Positions 50,932 through 60,227 of a stretch of 64,000 nt of DNA are shown piece after piece (the first letter of the stretch is position 1; each line of letters begins with the position of its first letter). A program made the translations under genes and the position numbers. Location of the stretch: NCBI GenBank assembly GCA_022841205.1, contig JALHCK010000004.1, positions 1 through 64,000 on the forward strand. Direction: 5' to 3'. The stretch comes from Methanomicrobiales archaeon. Lineage in GTDB: Archaea > Halobacteriota > Methanomicrobia > Methanomicrobiales > Methanospirillaceae. Under the pieces are notes generated by a model, which worked only from the letters and a program-made list of their open reading frames with translations, had not been told where the DNA came from and did no database searches.

Positions 50932-52290
50932 TCATCCCACCTTTGGCAGCCGCGATAACGATTCCCGGATCAGCTGCTCCGGATACTCGTAATCGACCAG
51001 GGTTTTGGCATAGAACGCGTCATATGCGGACATGTCAAAATTGCCGTGGCCGGAGCAGTTGAAGAGTATGGCCTTTGCCTCACCGCTCTGGCGGCATTTG
51101 AGCGCCTCGTCAATGGCGGATTTTACTGCATGTGAGGTCTCGGGTGCAACGATAATGCCTTCTGTGCGGGCGAAGGTCTGGGCGGCAGTGAACACCTCGT
51201 TCTGGTGGCAGGATACCGCACGAATGACCCCGTCATGTACCAGGCGTGATAGGATAGGGGAGTCCCCATGGTACCGCAGGCCCCCGGCATGGATGGCTGG
51301 CGGAATGAAATCATGGCCGAGCGTGTACATCTTGAGGAGGGGGGTCAGGCCGGCAACATCGCCATAATCATAGGTAAAGATCCCCCTTGTCAGGGTCGGA
51401 CAGGATGCCGGCTCCACCCCGATGATATCTGTGTCCGGGTGCTTCCCGGTCAGCTTATCGCCGGCAAAGGGGAACGATATTCCGGCAAAGTTGGATCCTC
51501 CTCCTACACAGCCGATAACGGTATCCGGGTACTCCTCAACAGTTGCCATCTGCTCTCGCGCCTCGATGCCGATGATGGTCTGGTGAAGGCAGACGTGGTT
51601 TAACACAGAGCCAAGCGAATAATTGGTATTGTCATGGGTTGCCGCATCTTCCACCGCCTCTGAAATTGCGATACCGAGGCTCCCGGGCGTGTCAGGTGCC
51701 TTGTCAAGGATAGCACGACCGGAATTGGTCCTGGTGCTGGGGCTGGGGATACATTCTGCACCCCAGACCTGCATCATGGACTTGCGATAGGGTTTCTGGG
51801 TATAGCTTGACCGGACCATGTAGACCGTTGCCTGCAGGCCGAAGAGCATGGTCGCAAAAGCAAGCGCCGATCCCCACTGGCCGGCTCCTGTCTCTGTGGC
51901 GATCCGTTCGATTCCCGCCTTCATGTTGTAATATGCCTGCGGTATGGCTGTGTTGGGCTTGTGGCTTCCGGCCGGGCTGACCCCTTCCCACTTGTAATAG
52001 ATCCTGGCAGGGGTCTTCAGTGCCTTTTCCAGCCGGTGTGCACGGTAGAGGGGGCTTGGCCTCCAGAGGCGCAGGACATCGAGAACCTCTCCTGGAATAT
52101 CGATAAAGCGGTCCGGGCTCATCTCCTGTTTGATCAGCTCCATTGGGAAGATGGCCTTCAGGTCATCCGGTACTACCGGTTTTCCGGTTGCCGGGTGGAG
52201 AGGGGGGTCCAGCGGTGACGGGAGGTCTGCCATCACGTTATACCAGCGTCGCGGTATGTCCTCTTCGGAAAGAAAGATCTTGGTATCCAT
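50932..52290 (-). CDS. trpB2: Tryptophan synthase beta-like TrpB2 (452 aa)
   Basis: Second, TrpA-independent type of TrpB. It has the long N-terminal region (FLSEEDIPRRWYNVMADL), the PLP lysine in PAGSHKPNTAIPQAYYN, and TETGAGQWGSALAF, the W-containing form that separates TrpB2 from TrpB1. GGGSNFAGISFPF binds phosphate. The ATG at 52290 is chosen: a TATA element at 52317-52322 lies 27-32 nt upstream, so the mRNA is probably leaderless; an ATG at 52323 lies within the TATA region. It is outside the trp operon, as usual for TrpB2. Confidence 0.93.
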   Translation of the reverse strand: MDTKIFLSEEDIPRRWYNVMADLPSPLDPPLHPATGKPVVPDDLKAIFPMELIKQEMSPDRFIDIPGEVLDVLRLWRPSPLYRAHRLEKALKTPARIYYKWEGVSPAGSHKPNTAIPQAYYNMKAGIERIATETGAGQWGSALAFATMLFGLQATVYMVRSSYTQKPYRKSMMQVWGAECIPSPSTRTNSGRAILDKAPDTPGSLGIAISEAVEDAATHDNTNYSLGSVLNHVCLHQTIIGIEAREQMATVEEYPDTVIGCVGGGSNFAGISFPFAGDKLTGKHPDTDIIGVEPASCPTLTRGIFTYDYGDVAGLTPLLKMYTLGHDFIPPAIHAGGLRYHGDSPILSRLVHDGVIRAVSCHQNEVFTAAQTFARTEGIIVAPETSHAVKSAIDEALKCRQSGEAKAILFNCSGHGNFDMSAYDAFYAKTLVDYEYPEQLIRESLSRLPKVG

Positions 52291-52291
52291 G

Positions 52292-52322
52292 ACTACTGGT
52301 GGGTAGTGTATACTTATATACA
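52292..52322 (-). promoter_or_regulatory. trpB2 promoter with two inverted repeats
   Basis: TGTATA-CTTA-TATACA (52307-52322) is a perfect 6-bp inverted repeat that includes the TATA box. ACTAC-TGGTGG-GTAGT (52292-52307) abuts it and ends 1 nt before the start codon. A repressor sensing tryptophan could bind either; archaeal TrpY-type boxes (TGTACA) are similar but not identical to TGTATA. Confidence 0.4.
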
Positions 52323-52539
52323 TTGTTGTATGAGAACGGTAGTTGTTGTTATGGTACGGTTATCAGGCACCGGGCATAAAATCCTCCGGATTTTCATCCG
52401 GGATTATGATGAGCAAATCCATTTCCGCACCTGGTTTTCATCCAGACTATGGGTCTCATGGGGCAGGGACCTGGTGCCCGAAAGGGGGTTATGAGAACCC
52501 CTTCCCGGATGGCAGAAATCATCCCGGAGTTGCACCTGA

Positions 52540-54060
52540 TCACTTGCCGGGCAGGACTGCCCAGGCCGGGATCTCATGCGAGATTCCAAGCACCATCGGG
52601 ACAATGAGCGTCATGAAGAGGGTCACAAGGATACAGCCGATGATGTTGAGCGCAAAGCCCGCCCGCGCCATTTCCCTGGTCGAGATATAGCCGGTCCCGT
52701 AGGCGATGGCATTCGGCGGGGTTCCTACCGGCAGTATGAACCCGAGCGACGAGGCCAGTGCGGCAGCAATCATCAGGAGCATAGGATTGATTCCCATCGA
52801 TACCGAGGTGATTGCCATGAGCGGTACCATGATCGAAGCCATGGCCGTATTTGAGACAACCTCATTGAGGAAGGTTATCAGGAGGGTGACGAGCAGTATG
52901 ATCAGGATGAGGGGAAGTGCCTGGAGTACTGTGAAAGATGATGCTATGAGTTTTGCCAGGCCGCTTGCGATTATCCCTTCCGAGAGGCAGATACCGCCGC
53001 CAAACAGGATGAGTACCCCCCAGGGGATCTTCCGTGCAGATTCCCAGTCGAGAGTGAATATCCCTTTTTCCGCTTCAACCGGAAGCAGGAACAGGGCCAG
53101 GGCCCCGGCAATAGCGATGGTTGCATCGCTTATTCCGGGGATATAGGTGCTGATGCCGGGGATGACCAGGTTCCCGATGATCTTTTCTTCACGAAATATC
53201 CAGGCCAAAGCGACCAGGGAGAAGACGATGAGTGTCCACCGTTCTCCGGCTCCAGGTGGCCCCATCCCGGTCAGTTCCTTGCGGATAGCCTCCCTGCTGC
53301 CGGATATCTCCATGGGAAGGTTCCGATGGGCGACATACGTGAGCCAGAGCCATGCAATTGTAAGGAAGATCACCATAAAGGGGACAGCAAAGATCATCCA
53401 CGAGAAGAAATCGATGCCTGGTGCTTCGGGGAATATGTTTGAGATCTGGGCCACGAGGATCCCGTTTGGAGGCGTTCCAATCAGGGTTGCCATCCCCCCG
53501 ATAGTCGCTGCATAGGCAACAGCAAGGATGAGGCAGATGGCAAATTGCTTCTGCTCGGTTTTATTTTCGTTTTGACCGGATAATGCTTCGGGGATGAGGG
53601 TTGCCACGAGAGCAAGGGCGATCGGGATCATCATCATCGCCGTAGCGGTGTTGGAGATCCACATGGAGAGGAAGGCTGTTGCGGCCATGAACCCGAGAAT
53701 CAGTTTCCGTGGGCTGCTGCCGAACAGTTCGATGATATGGAGTGCGATCCGTTTATGGAGATTCCAGCGCATCATGGCGGCGGCAATGAAGAATCCGCCC
53801 ATGAAGAGGAAGACCGTCTGATCGGCATATGACACTGCTGCCACCTTTGGCGTCAGGATCCCCATGACCGGGAAGAGGACCAGCGGGACGAGCGCTGTCG
53901 CATAAATGGGAATGGCTTCGGTCAGCCACCATACGACCATCAGGCCGGTCACTGCAGCAGCATACTTCGCTTCAGGCTGAATCGAAACCGGATCGAGTGG
54001 TAGCAGGGTTAAAATGACAAAGACCAGTATTCCCGCGATGATTCCGATCGATTTCTGCAT
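52540..54060 (-). CDS. DASS-family (SLC13) anion:sodium symporter (506 aa)
   Basis: Membrane carrier for dicarboxylates, sulfate or related anions, with about eleven helices. The two inverted halves each carry the SNT motif: SNTATAMMMIPIALAL and NEVVSNTAMASIMVP. Each is followed by GTPPN: LIGTPPNGILVAQI and VGTPPNAIAYGTGY. The exact substrate cannot be read from the sequence; succinate/fumarate or sulfate is possible, with fumarate reductase present in the window. It is the last of three minus-strand genes, 18 nt after the phosphodiesterase. Confidence 0.92.
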   Translation of the reverse strand: MQKSIGIIAGILVFVILTLLPLDPVSIQPEAKYAAAVTGLMVVWWLTEAIPIYATALVPLVLFPVMGILTPKVAAVSYADQTVFLFMGGFFIAAAMMRWNLHKRIALHIIELFGSSPRKLILGFMAATAFLSMWISNTATAMMMIPIALALVATLIPEALSGQNENKTEQKQFAICLILAVAYAATIGGMATLIGTPPNGILVAQISNIFPEAPGIDFFSWMIFAVPFMVIFLTIAWLWLTYVAHRNLPMEISGSREAIRKELTGMGPPGAGERWTLIVFSLVALAWIFREEKIIGNLVIPGISTYIPGISDATIAIAGALALFLLPVEAEKGIFTLDWESARKIPWGVLILFGGGICLSEGIIASGLAKLIASSFTVLQALPLILIILLVTLLITFLNEVVSNTAMASIMVPLMAITSVSMGINPMLLMIAAALASSLGFILPVGTPPNAIAYGTGYISTREMARAGFALNIIGCILVTLFMTLIVPMVLGISHEIPAWAVLPGK

Positions 54061-54078
54061 AAGACTAACAATACGGCA

Positions 54079-54609
54079 TTATCGGGTATGAATCTCGCGA
54101 TTTATATCAACAGGAAGCGGGAGGATTGTCCCTTCCAGGCTCCGGGTGTCAAACAGGGCGACAGTAGGAAACCCGGTGAGGTATCCGCACACCTCACCCG
54201 GATTGATCACCAGGGTCCTGCCAAAAGATGATACCGACGCCTGGTGGGTGTGTCCATGAACGACCAGGTCAAAGAGTCCGCTCTCAATCAGGTCAGCAAG
54301 CAACTCTTTTTCGTGGCCATGGAGCAGGGCAATCCGGAGTCCTTCGTGCTCCATATCGTGAAAGTTACCTTCAATTCTCACGTTTCCGCTCTCGCGGCAC
54401 CGGTTCTTCAGGAGGTCGCGGTCACCATCGTTATTCCCAAACACCCCGACCACCGTGCCCTCTAGCCCGGCAAGGACTGGAATCACGAAAGGCGAGATGA
54501 AGTCTCCTGTATGGAGAAAGAGGTCATTCGCTTCACGGTTCAGCAGATCCACGGCCTGACTGATACGGGGCAGATGATCGTGGGTATCGCCAAGGATGCC
54601 GATTTTCAT
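54079..54609 (-). CDS. YfcE-type metallophosphoesterase (176 aa)
   Basis: Two-metal phosphodiesterase (MJ0936/YfcE family). The metal ligands are GILGDTHDH, FLHTGDFI, VFGNNDGDR, LLHGHEKEL and VHGHTH, all in order. Activity on cyclic nucleotides or artificial diesters is known for relatives. The ATG at 54609 starts right at the first strand; the frame extends to 54639. It sits between the DUF362 gene and the DASS transporter, all in one direction. Confidence 0.92.
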   Translation of the reverse strand: MKIGILGDTHDHLPRISQAVDLLNREANDLFLHTGDFISPFVIPVLAGLEGTVVGVFGNNDGDRDLLKNRCRESGNVRIEGNFHDMEHEGLRIALLHGHEKELLADLIESGLFDLVVHGHTHQASVSSFGRTLVINPGEVCGYLTGFPTVALFDTRSLEGTILPLPVDINREIHTR

Positions 54610-54663
54610 GCCAGATTCCTGCCTGAACCTGTTCAGCAATGCCCTGGATAAAGGTTGCGGGTG

Positions 54664-55635
54664 TCACCCTTCCTCCCGGAGAATCTTTGCAATCCGCTTT
54701 GCAGCGCTTTTGCTCTCGCTGGTTAGCGGAATCAGTTCAATCTCCTGCGGATCGGTGCATCCCACCCCCAGCTCTGCGGCGCGTGCTATCTGGTCCAGGG
54801 AAAATATCCTCCCGTTCATCACTTCCGGGGTGGAGCCATATGATCGCAACAATGCAACCCCTGCTGCATCTATGGCAACCCGGTCCCGGCTCCCGATCAG
54901 GAGTCCCGGTGAAATCCGCTCACCATCTTCAGGTCCGCCGGTAACGAAGCCTTCCATGGCATCCATGAGAACCATGTCAACCAGGTAGGCCCGGTTTATC
55001 TCGGCGATCATCTGGCGCTGGAATGGCGAGCTGTGGAGCTCTTGCATGAAATTGTGAGCGCTGCCGGGAACGGTCTTTGCCAGGAGTCCGACCGAATTTT
55101 TGAGGGAGAGGGTAAAATGGCCACCGAACCTGTGGGTCTTGAGACAGCAGGTCTGGATGACCGCACCGGAAGAGAGCAGCCTTTTTGGAAGAAAAAGCCC
55201 TGTTCTCCAGTGGGTCCCTTCAGGAGGGATGTGGCTCCAGCCCAAGACAGGGAGTTCATCGAGGGCGATGACTTCTGCTCCCAGGGGGGAAAGGGTTTCC
55301 TCGACCCGGCAACGCTGGAGGACATCACGGGTTGATCCCATGCCGCTCCGCTCAAGCAGGGTGAGGGAATCCGGTTCCCTGTCCATGATAGTTGCAGCGA
55401 GTGCCCGGAGCGTTTCCAGGTGTGTTCTGGCCGGAAACGGATCTGCACTGTTGTAATTTGCCTTGAGCGCTACCGCCTTTCCGGAAATATCAGGTCCCAC
55501 CGCTTCGAATACCAGCGGTATTTCTCTCGCGCGATTCGTCGTTTTTACTACAAAGACCTCTGTCAATGGCAACCCCGGATATCCAGTCTTGGTAAAGAAC
55601 TCATTATAGATTTCCCTGACCCGGAGAGTGGGCAT
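54664..55635 (-). CDS. DUF362 domain protein (323 aa)
   Basis: Recognised as DUF362: YLVDMVLMDAMEGFVTGGP and RDRVAIDAAGVALLRSYGST are typical. The protein has few cysteines and no ferredoxin motif, unlike fused Fe-S versions. CCLKTHRFGGHFTLSLKNSVG is a conserved-looking segment in the middle. The function of DUF362 is not established. It is divergent from the aldehyde dehydrogenase gene across only about 60 nt and heads the DUF362-yfcE-DASS run. Confidence 0.85.
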   Translation of the reverse strand: MPTLRVREIYNEFFTKTGYPGLPLTEVFVVKTTNRAREIPLVFEAVGPDISGKAVALKANYNSADPFPARTHLETLRALAATIMDREPDSLTLLERSGMGSTRDVLQRCRVEETLSPLGAEVIALDELPVLGWSHIPPEGTHWRTGLFLPKRLLSSGAVIQTCCLKTHRFGGHFTLSLKNSVGLLAKTVPGSAHNFMQELHSSPFQRQMIAEINRAYLVDMVLMDAMEGFVTGGPEDGERISPGLLIGSRDRVAIDAAGVALLRSYGSTPEVMNGRIFSLDQIARAAELGVGCTDPQEIELIPLTSESKSAAKRIAKILREEG

Positions 55636-55697
55636 CAGGACAACCCTTCCCCCGGCTTCCCGGAGTGGTTAAATCACTTGCTGATGATTCTTTCTCC

Positions 55698-57128
55698 ATG
55701 CAGATGAGGATCGGGGGCAGGAATGTCTCTTCGGCAGATGACGGGTGGATCCCGGTCATCAACCCGGCTAACGGTAAGGTAATCGACAGGGTGCCGGAAG
55801 GGACGCTCTACGAAGTTGACGAAGCCGTTTCTGCTGCACAGGCCGCGTTTGATGCATGGGCCGCCCGCACAGTCCGGGAGCGGGGCATGGTGCTGTTTCG
55901 GGCAGCGTCAGCTGTGCGGAGCCGGGTTCATGAACTCGCAATGCTCCTCACCGCGGAACAGGGAAAGCCGGAACGCGATGCCGTAGATGAAGTCCGGGGT
56001 TTTGCGAGCATCCTCGAATTTTACGCAGGTATTGCAGGAGCCATGCACGGCGATCTTATCAGCCTCGGATCCAGGGGTGACTGCCTGGTGCATCATGAAC
56101 CTCTCGGCATTTGCGGGGCGATCGTTCCCTGGAACATGCCGGTAATCATCATGGGCTGGAAGATCGGGCCTGCACTCCTGGCCGGAAACCCCCTTGTCTT
56201 CAAGCCGGCATCGGAAACCCCTCTCACCAGCCTCTCGATTGGAAATCTCATGGAGGAAGCCGGGCTCCCTCCCGGAGTCCTCAACATCGTTACCGGGAGG
56301 GGGAGCGTTGTCGGGGAGGCTCTCGTGAAACACCCGGATATCGGAAAGATCTCGTTTACCGGTGACATTGAGACCGGCGACCGAGTACGGGAGCTGGCCG
56401 GGCCACGGATGGCGGAAATCAGTCTCGAGCTTGGCGGGTCGGACCCGATGATCGTCTGGAAAGATGCCGATGTCCAAAAAGCGGTCGACGGGGCGGTCCA
56501 CGGGCGATTCTACAATGCCGGCCAGACCTGCACTGCCGTGAAGCGTTTGTTCGTCCACGAGGAAATTGCCGGAGATTTCATCGCCCGGCTGAAACTAAAG
56601 GTCGGGAGCCTTGTCGTTGGAGACGGCTCAAATCCCTCGGTGCAGATGGGACCGCTCACCGGGATGGCCACTCTCGAACGGATAACATCGATGGTGGAAG
56701 AGGTACGGAAGAAGGAACAGGGAACAATCCTGACCGGTGGATCCCCACTTTCCGGACCGGGGTTTGAGGGAGGATTCTTCTATCCGCCAACCCTGGTGAC
56801 GGACCCGGATCCACTCTCATCACTCATGAACCGTGAAGTCTTCGGCCCGGTTCTTCCCGTCAGCGTAATCCGGGACCTTGATGATGCGATATCCCGTGCG
56901 AATGAGACCCGGTACGGACTCGGGGCATCTGTCTGGACCCGGGATCTCGCAGTTGCCCGCGAGGTATTCTCGCGCGTGGATGCGGGAATCGTCTGGGTGA
57001 ACCGGCACCTAGTCCTTCCCCCCGAAATTCCCTTCGGCGGGGTCAAGGCCAGCGGACTTGGGCGGGAGAACGGGCTTCAGGCCTACCGGAATTACACGCG
57101 GACCAAGGCCCTTTTCCTGAACTGGTAA
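55698..57128 (+). CDS. Aldehyde dehydrogenase family protein (476 aa)
   Basis: NAD(P)-dependent aldehyde oxidation. The Rossmann part has PWNMPVIIMGWKIGPALLAG and FTGDIETGDRVRELAG. The general base Glu is in SLELGGSDPMIV, and the catalytic Cys in FYNAGQTCTAVKRLFV. C-terminal FGGVKASGLGRENGLQAYRN. In methanogens a related enzyme oxidises lactaldehyde for coenzyme F420 synthesis (CofA); that is a candidate but not proven here. The start could be ATG 55698 or 55704; the frame is open to 55665. Confidence 0.9.
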   Translation: MQMRIGGRNVSSADDGWIPVINPANGKVIDRVPEGTLYEVDEAVSAAQAAFDAWAARTVRERGMVLFRAASAVRSRVHELAMLLTAEQGKPERDAVDEVRGFASILEFYAGIAGAMHGDLISLGSRGDCLVHHEPLGICGAIVPWNMPVIIMGWKIGPALLAGNPLVFKPASETPLTSLSIGNLMEEAGLPPGVLNIVTGRGSVVGEALVKHPDIGKISFTGDIETGDRVRELAGPRMAEISLELGGSDPMIVWKDADVQKAVDGAVHGRFYNAGQTCTAVKRLFVHEEIAGDFIARLKLKVGSLVVGDGSNPSVQMGPLTGMATLERITSMVEEVRKKEQGTILTGGSPLSGPGFEGGFFYPPTLVTDPDPLSSLMNREVFGPVLPVSVIRDLDDAISRANETRYGLGASVWTRDLAVAREVFSRVDAGIVWVNRHLVLPPEIPFGGVKASGLGRENGLQAYRNYTRTKALFLNW

Positions 57129-57153
57129 GTACCAGGGCGGGTTTTAAGGATGG

Positions 57154-57188
57154 TTCCCCCTGAAGGGGATCCCTTTACACGCTTTTTT
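57154..57188. terminator. Hairpin and T-run between convergent genes
   Basis: CCCC-TGAA-GGGG (57157-57168) is followed on the plus strand by CCCTTTACACGC and TTTTTT (about 57183-57188). It lies between the aldehyde dehydrogenase and the MacB-like permease and resembles an intrinsic terminator for the former. The same 12-mer is found inverted at 8441-8452. Confidence 0.4.
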
Positions 57189-57197
57189 CCTGTGTGT

Positions 57198-58355
57198 TCA
57201 TTCATGCCGCAGGGCTTCGATGGGATTGAGATTAGATGCCTTCCATGCCGGGTAAAGACCTGAAAGCAGGCTGGTCCCGATCCCGAACACTATGCCATAG
57301 GCGATATAGATCAGGCTCGAGGGAACAAAGAGATACTCGGTGGTCTGCAACATGGCGATACTGATGGCGTACCCGCCGAATATGGAGAGAACTCCCCCGA
57401 TACCGCTTCCGATAACGCCGAGGATGAGGGCCTCATAGAGGAACATGCGTCTGATTTCCTTCCGCCTTGTCCCGATGCTCCGAAGCACACCTATCTCCTT
57501 GATGCGCTCAGTGACCGACATCAGCATGACGTTTAAGATGCTCACTCCGGCCACGATCAGCGAAATTCCCCCGATCGCTGTAACGAAGGTGGAAATCTGT
57601 CCGAAAGCGGTGAGGATCGTATCGAGGATTGCCCGGGTATCGATAACATCGACCACGGTTTCCCTGCGGTTCAGCTGGCGCTCTATGTCAGATTTCACTT
57701 CCTCGATCCTGGTGAGCTCTTTTACCTTGACTATGACCAGGTCGTACCCGTCCTGCCCAAACGCATCCTCAAACCACCTGCTATCCACCACGATGCCATA
57801 ATCGGGATTGATATCAAATCCCATCCCCCGCTCTTCAAGGATGCCGACAACGCGAAGGGACCCCTTGTCACCGACAGAAATACGCGACCCGACCTTGATG
57901 TCGTTATTTTTGGCAAACCTCGCCCCCACCATTGCTGAAGAAGCCCCGCGGAGATAGGTCCCTTCAGAAAGTTCGAGAAGGATGGGAATATCGTCTGGTT
58001 TGAGACCGTATATCACCCCCACCGTATCTTCCGTCCCGATCTTCATCCGCGAGCTGCCGGAATATACAGGTATAGTGACCTGTGGAGCGACTGCCCGCCG
58101 GATCTGTTCAACATCGCGATCCGATATAAGGCCGGGAGTGCTACCTCCTCCGCCAAACCCCATCCCCCCGGCATGCGGGGTAACGATGATACTGTCACCG
58201 ACTGTGGATAGGCTGTCCGAGATGGCAAGCACCAGGCTGTTGCCAAGGATTCCGATAGAGACAATGGTCACTACTCCGATGATGATGCCGAGAACGGCCA
58301 GCAGGGATCGCAGCCAGTGGAGGCGGACATTGCGGCGGGCAAAGTCAAAAAACAT
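57198..58355 (-). CDS. MacB/FtsX-type ABC transporter permease (385 aa)
   Basis: One N-terminal helix (NVRLHWLRSLLAVLGIIIG...), a large external MacB periplasmic-core-like domain (about 50-265), then three helices with FVTAIGGISLIVAGVSILNV and GVLRSIGTRRKEIRRMFLYE, the FtsX signature. It pairs with the LolD-type ATPase encoded just upstream. I use ATG 58355, which lies in the end of the ATPase gene (11-nt overlap); the frame is open to 58448. Substrate or mechanical role unknown. Confidence 0.9.
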   Translation of the reverse strand: MFFDFARRNVRLHWLRSLLAVLGIIIGVVTIVSIGILGNSLVLAISDSLSTVGDSIIVTPHAGGMGFGGGGSTPGLISDRDVEQIRRAVAPQVTIPVYSGSSRMKIGTEDTVGVIYGLKPDDIPILLELSEGTYLRGASSAMVGARFAKNNDIKVGSRISVGDKGSLRVVGILEERGMGFDINPDYGIVVDSRWFEDAFGQDGYDLVIVKVKELTRIEEVKSDIERQLNRRETVVDVIDTRAILDTILTAFGQISTFVTAIGGISLIVAGVSILNVMLMSVTERIKEIGVLRSIGTRRKEIRRMFLYEALILGVIGSGIGGVLSIFGGYAISIAMLQTTEYLFVPSSLIYIAYGIVFGIGTSLLSGLYPAWKASNLNPIEALRHE

Positions 58356-59085
58356 TCGCGAGTGCAGCGGCCTCTCCCCCTGAGCTGGATATTTTTCCAT
58401 CGACAATGCGGATGATCCGCCGCGCGTACCTGGCGATGGCTGGGTCATGGGTCACCATGATAATCGTCTTGCCCTGATTGCGGTTGAGATCATCGAGGAG
58501 AGCCATAATGGCGGTGCCGGTCTTCGAATCCAGGTTACCGGTTGGCTCATCGGCAAGAAGGATCTCGGGATCGTTGACCAGCGCCCGGGCTATTGCCACC
58601 CGCTGCTGCTGGCCTCCCGAGAGTTCACCTGGTTTATGGGAGAAGAGGCTCTCATCAAGGTCCATGGCAGCCAGCACCTCCCGGCACCGTCCGGTGCAGT
58701 CGCGGCCCCCGGTCTTCAGGGTGAGTGGGTACTGCACGTTCTCAAGAGCATTGAGGAGGGGGAGGAGGTTGAACTGCTGAAAGATGAACCCTATGTGATC
58801 TCTTCGAAGCACTGTCAGTTCCTCATCGGTCATGCCCCTGGTATTCCTTCCTTTTATGCAGAGGTCTCCGCCAGTAGGCGTGTCAAGACAGCCCATCAGG
58901 TTTAACAGGGTCGATTTCCCCGATCCCGAGGGGCCCATGATGGCGATGAACTCCCCGGGTGCGATATCGAGACTTATCCCATCGAGGGCCCGTACATCCC
59001 CGCCCGCCAGCGGGTATACCTTGGTCACCTCGCGAAACCGGATAATCGACCCGTTGCTGCAGATCTCATTTATCTCTTCTTCCAT
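58345..59085 (-). CDS. LolD/MacB-type ABC ATPase (246 aa)
   Basis: Energises the FtsX-like permease. Walker A IMGPSGSGKSTLLNLMG, the Q-loop GFIFQQFNLLP, signature LSGGQQQRVAIARAL and Walker B ILLADEPTGNLDSKTG are canonical for the MacB/LolD branch. VTHDPAIARYARRI is the H-loop. It overlaps the CARDB-like gene by 16 nt and the permease by 11 nt. Confidence 0.94.
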   Translation of the reverse strand: MEEEINEICSNGSIIRFREVTKVYPLAGGDVRALDGISLDIAPGEFIAIMGPSGSGKSTLLNLMGCLDTPTGGDLCIKGRNTRGMTDEELTVLRRDHIGFIFQQFNLLPLLNALENVQYPLTLKTGGRDCTGRCREVLAAMDLDESLFSHKPGELSGGQQQRVAIARALVNDPEILLADEPTGNLDSKTGTAIMALLDDLNRNQGKTIIMVTHDPAIARYARRIIRIVDGKISSSGGEAAALANVF

Positions 59086-60227
59086 GAATACCAGACAGCT
59101 CCGCCAATCACCGCCGCACAGGCAATGAGAAGAGCGATGATGGGAAAGGCTATCCCGGGCTCTTTTTCACTTCCGGAGGCCTGCGCCTGGATATTCACTA
59201 AAAATGTCTTTTCAAATGGGTTCCCGTCAACATCCCGGTAGTTCACAACGACTGGGACATCGGTGACGTTTCCGGTGGTGAAGGTTATCTCGAAACTCGA
59301 AAAATCGTCAGGTTTCAGCGCTCCCACCACATAACTCTGGTAGGGGTCAACTGGAACCGCTCCTTCTCCGGCAGAGAGGACAACTGAGTTTGCCACTTCC
59401 AGGCCTGCATTGTAGATATCTCCCGTGAGTACATATTTTGCATCCTTGAACTGGACGATGATATTTGAGACGAGGGGGTTTGCCCCGGTCTTCGATACAC
59501 CAAACCCGAGGGGGATTTTCACGGACGTGGCATGGGGATTTACCCCGTTCTTGTAATCTGCCCTCAATTCGAGAACCGCTGGCTGACCGGGCGTGATATT
59601 GAACGAGACCCGCTGGGCCTGGTCAGAACCAAGGTTGCCGATGAAGTAACTCGAGGGGGTGATATCAATTCCCTCTCCGCTCCCGCGGACTACCACGCCG
59701 CTCACCGGGTTGTCACGCGGGTTTCCGACCAGGATATCGACCCGCTCTTTTCTTCCCGGGCCGAATACATCAGGTTTCTGGAGTATGGATATCTCGAGGG
59801 GATCGTTCTCGACACGAACCTGAACCGGGTAACGGAGGTATCCTGCGTCCCGGAAGTCCAGTGAGAACTTGGGGTAGTAAATGCCGGGTACTGTATCTGC
59901 CCTGATCGTAAAGGAGAACTGCATGCTGTTTCCTGCGCCGACAATGGTGGTGGTGTCGTACGAACTTGAAAGGACCGAGATATCAGCATCATACATCGTT
60001 GCACGCCGGATGGCGACCCTCTCCATCCCATTGTTGGTTACCTCAACGGTGATGATCCCGGTGTCACCTTCGAAAAAGATAGCCGGATCGAGAGAGACAC
60101 GGGTGACAGTCACCTGTGCCGCTGCATCCAGTCCGGAATCCTGTGCGACAGCTCCTGGCACAAGGAGCATGGCTGCGGCAACAACCAGGAGAAGGATGGT
60201 TGATCTCCTCACCTCAGATCCCTCCAA
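59070..60227 (-). CDS. Secreted CARDB/S-layer-like domain protein with C-terminal anchor (385 aa)
   Basis: Signal peptide at about 9-28 (LLLVVAAAMLLVPGAVAQ). Two to three Ig-like/CARDB beta domains of the archaeal COG1361 type follow, e.g. IITVEVTNNGMERVAI, VDILVGNPRDNPVSGVVVRG, ILTGDIYNAGLEVANSVV-like strands. A C-terminal transmembrane helix near 360-380 ends in KKR. It lies between a Yip1-like protein and an ABC ATPase with overlaps, so it probably works outside the cell as part of that transporter. Confidence 0.85.
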   Translation of the reverse strand: MEGSEVRRSTILLLVVAAAMLLVPGAVAQDSGLDAAAQVTVTRVSLDPAIFFEGDTGIITVEVTNNGMERVAIRRATMYDADISVLSSSYDTTTIVGAGNSMQFSFTIRADTVPGIYYPKFSLDFRDAGYLRYPVQVRVENDPLEISILQKPDVFGPGRKERVDILVGNPRDNPVSGVVVRGSGEGIDITPSSYFIGNLGSDQAQRVSFNITPGQPAVLELRADYKNGVNPHATSVKIPLGFGVSKTGANPLVSNIIVQFKDAKYVLTGDIYNAGLEVANSVVLSAGEGAVPVDPYQSYVVGALKPDDFSSFEITFTTGNVTDVPVVVNYRDVDGNPFEKTFLVNIQAQASGSEKEPGIAFPIIALLIACAAVIGGAVWYSWKKR

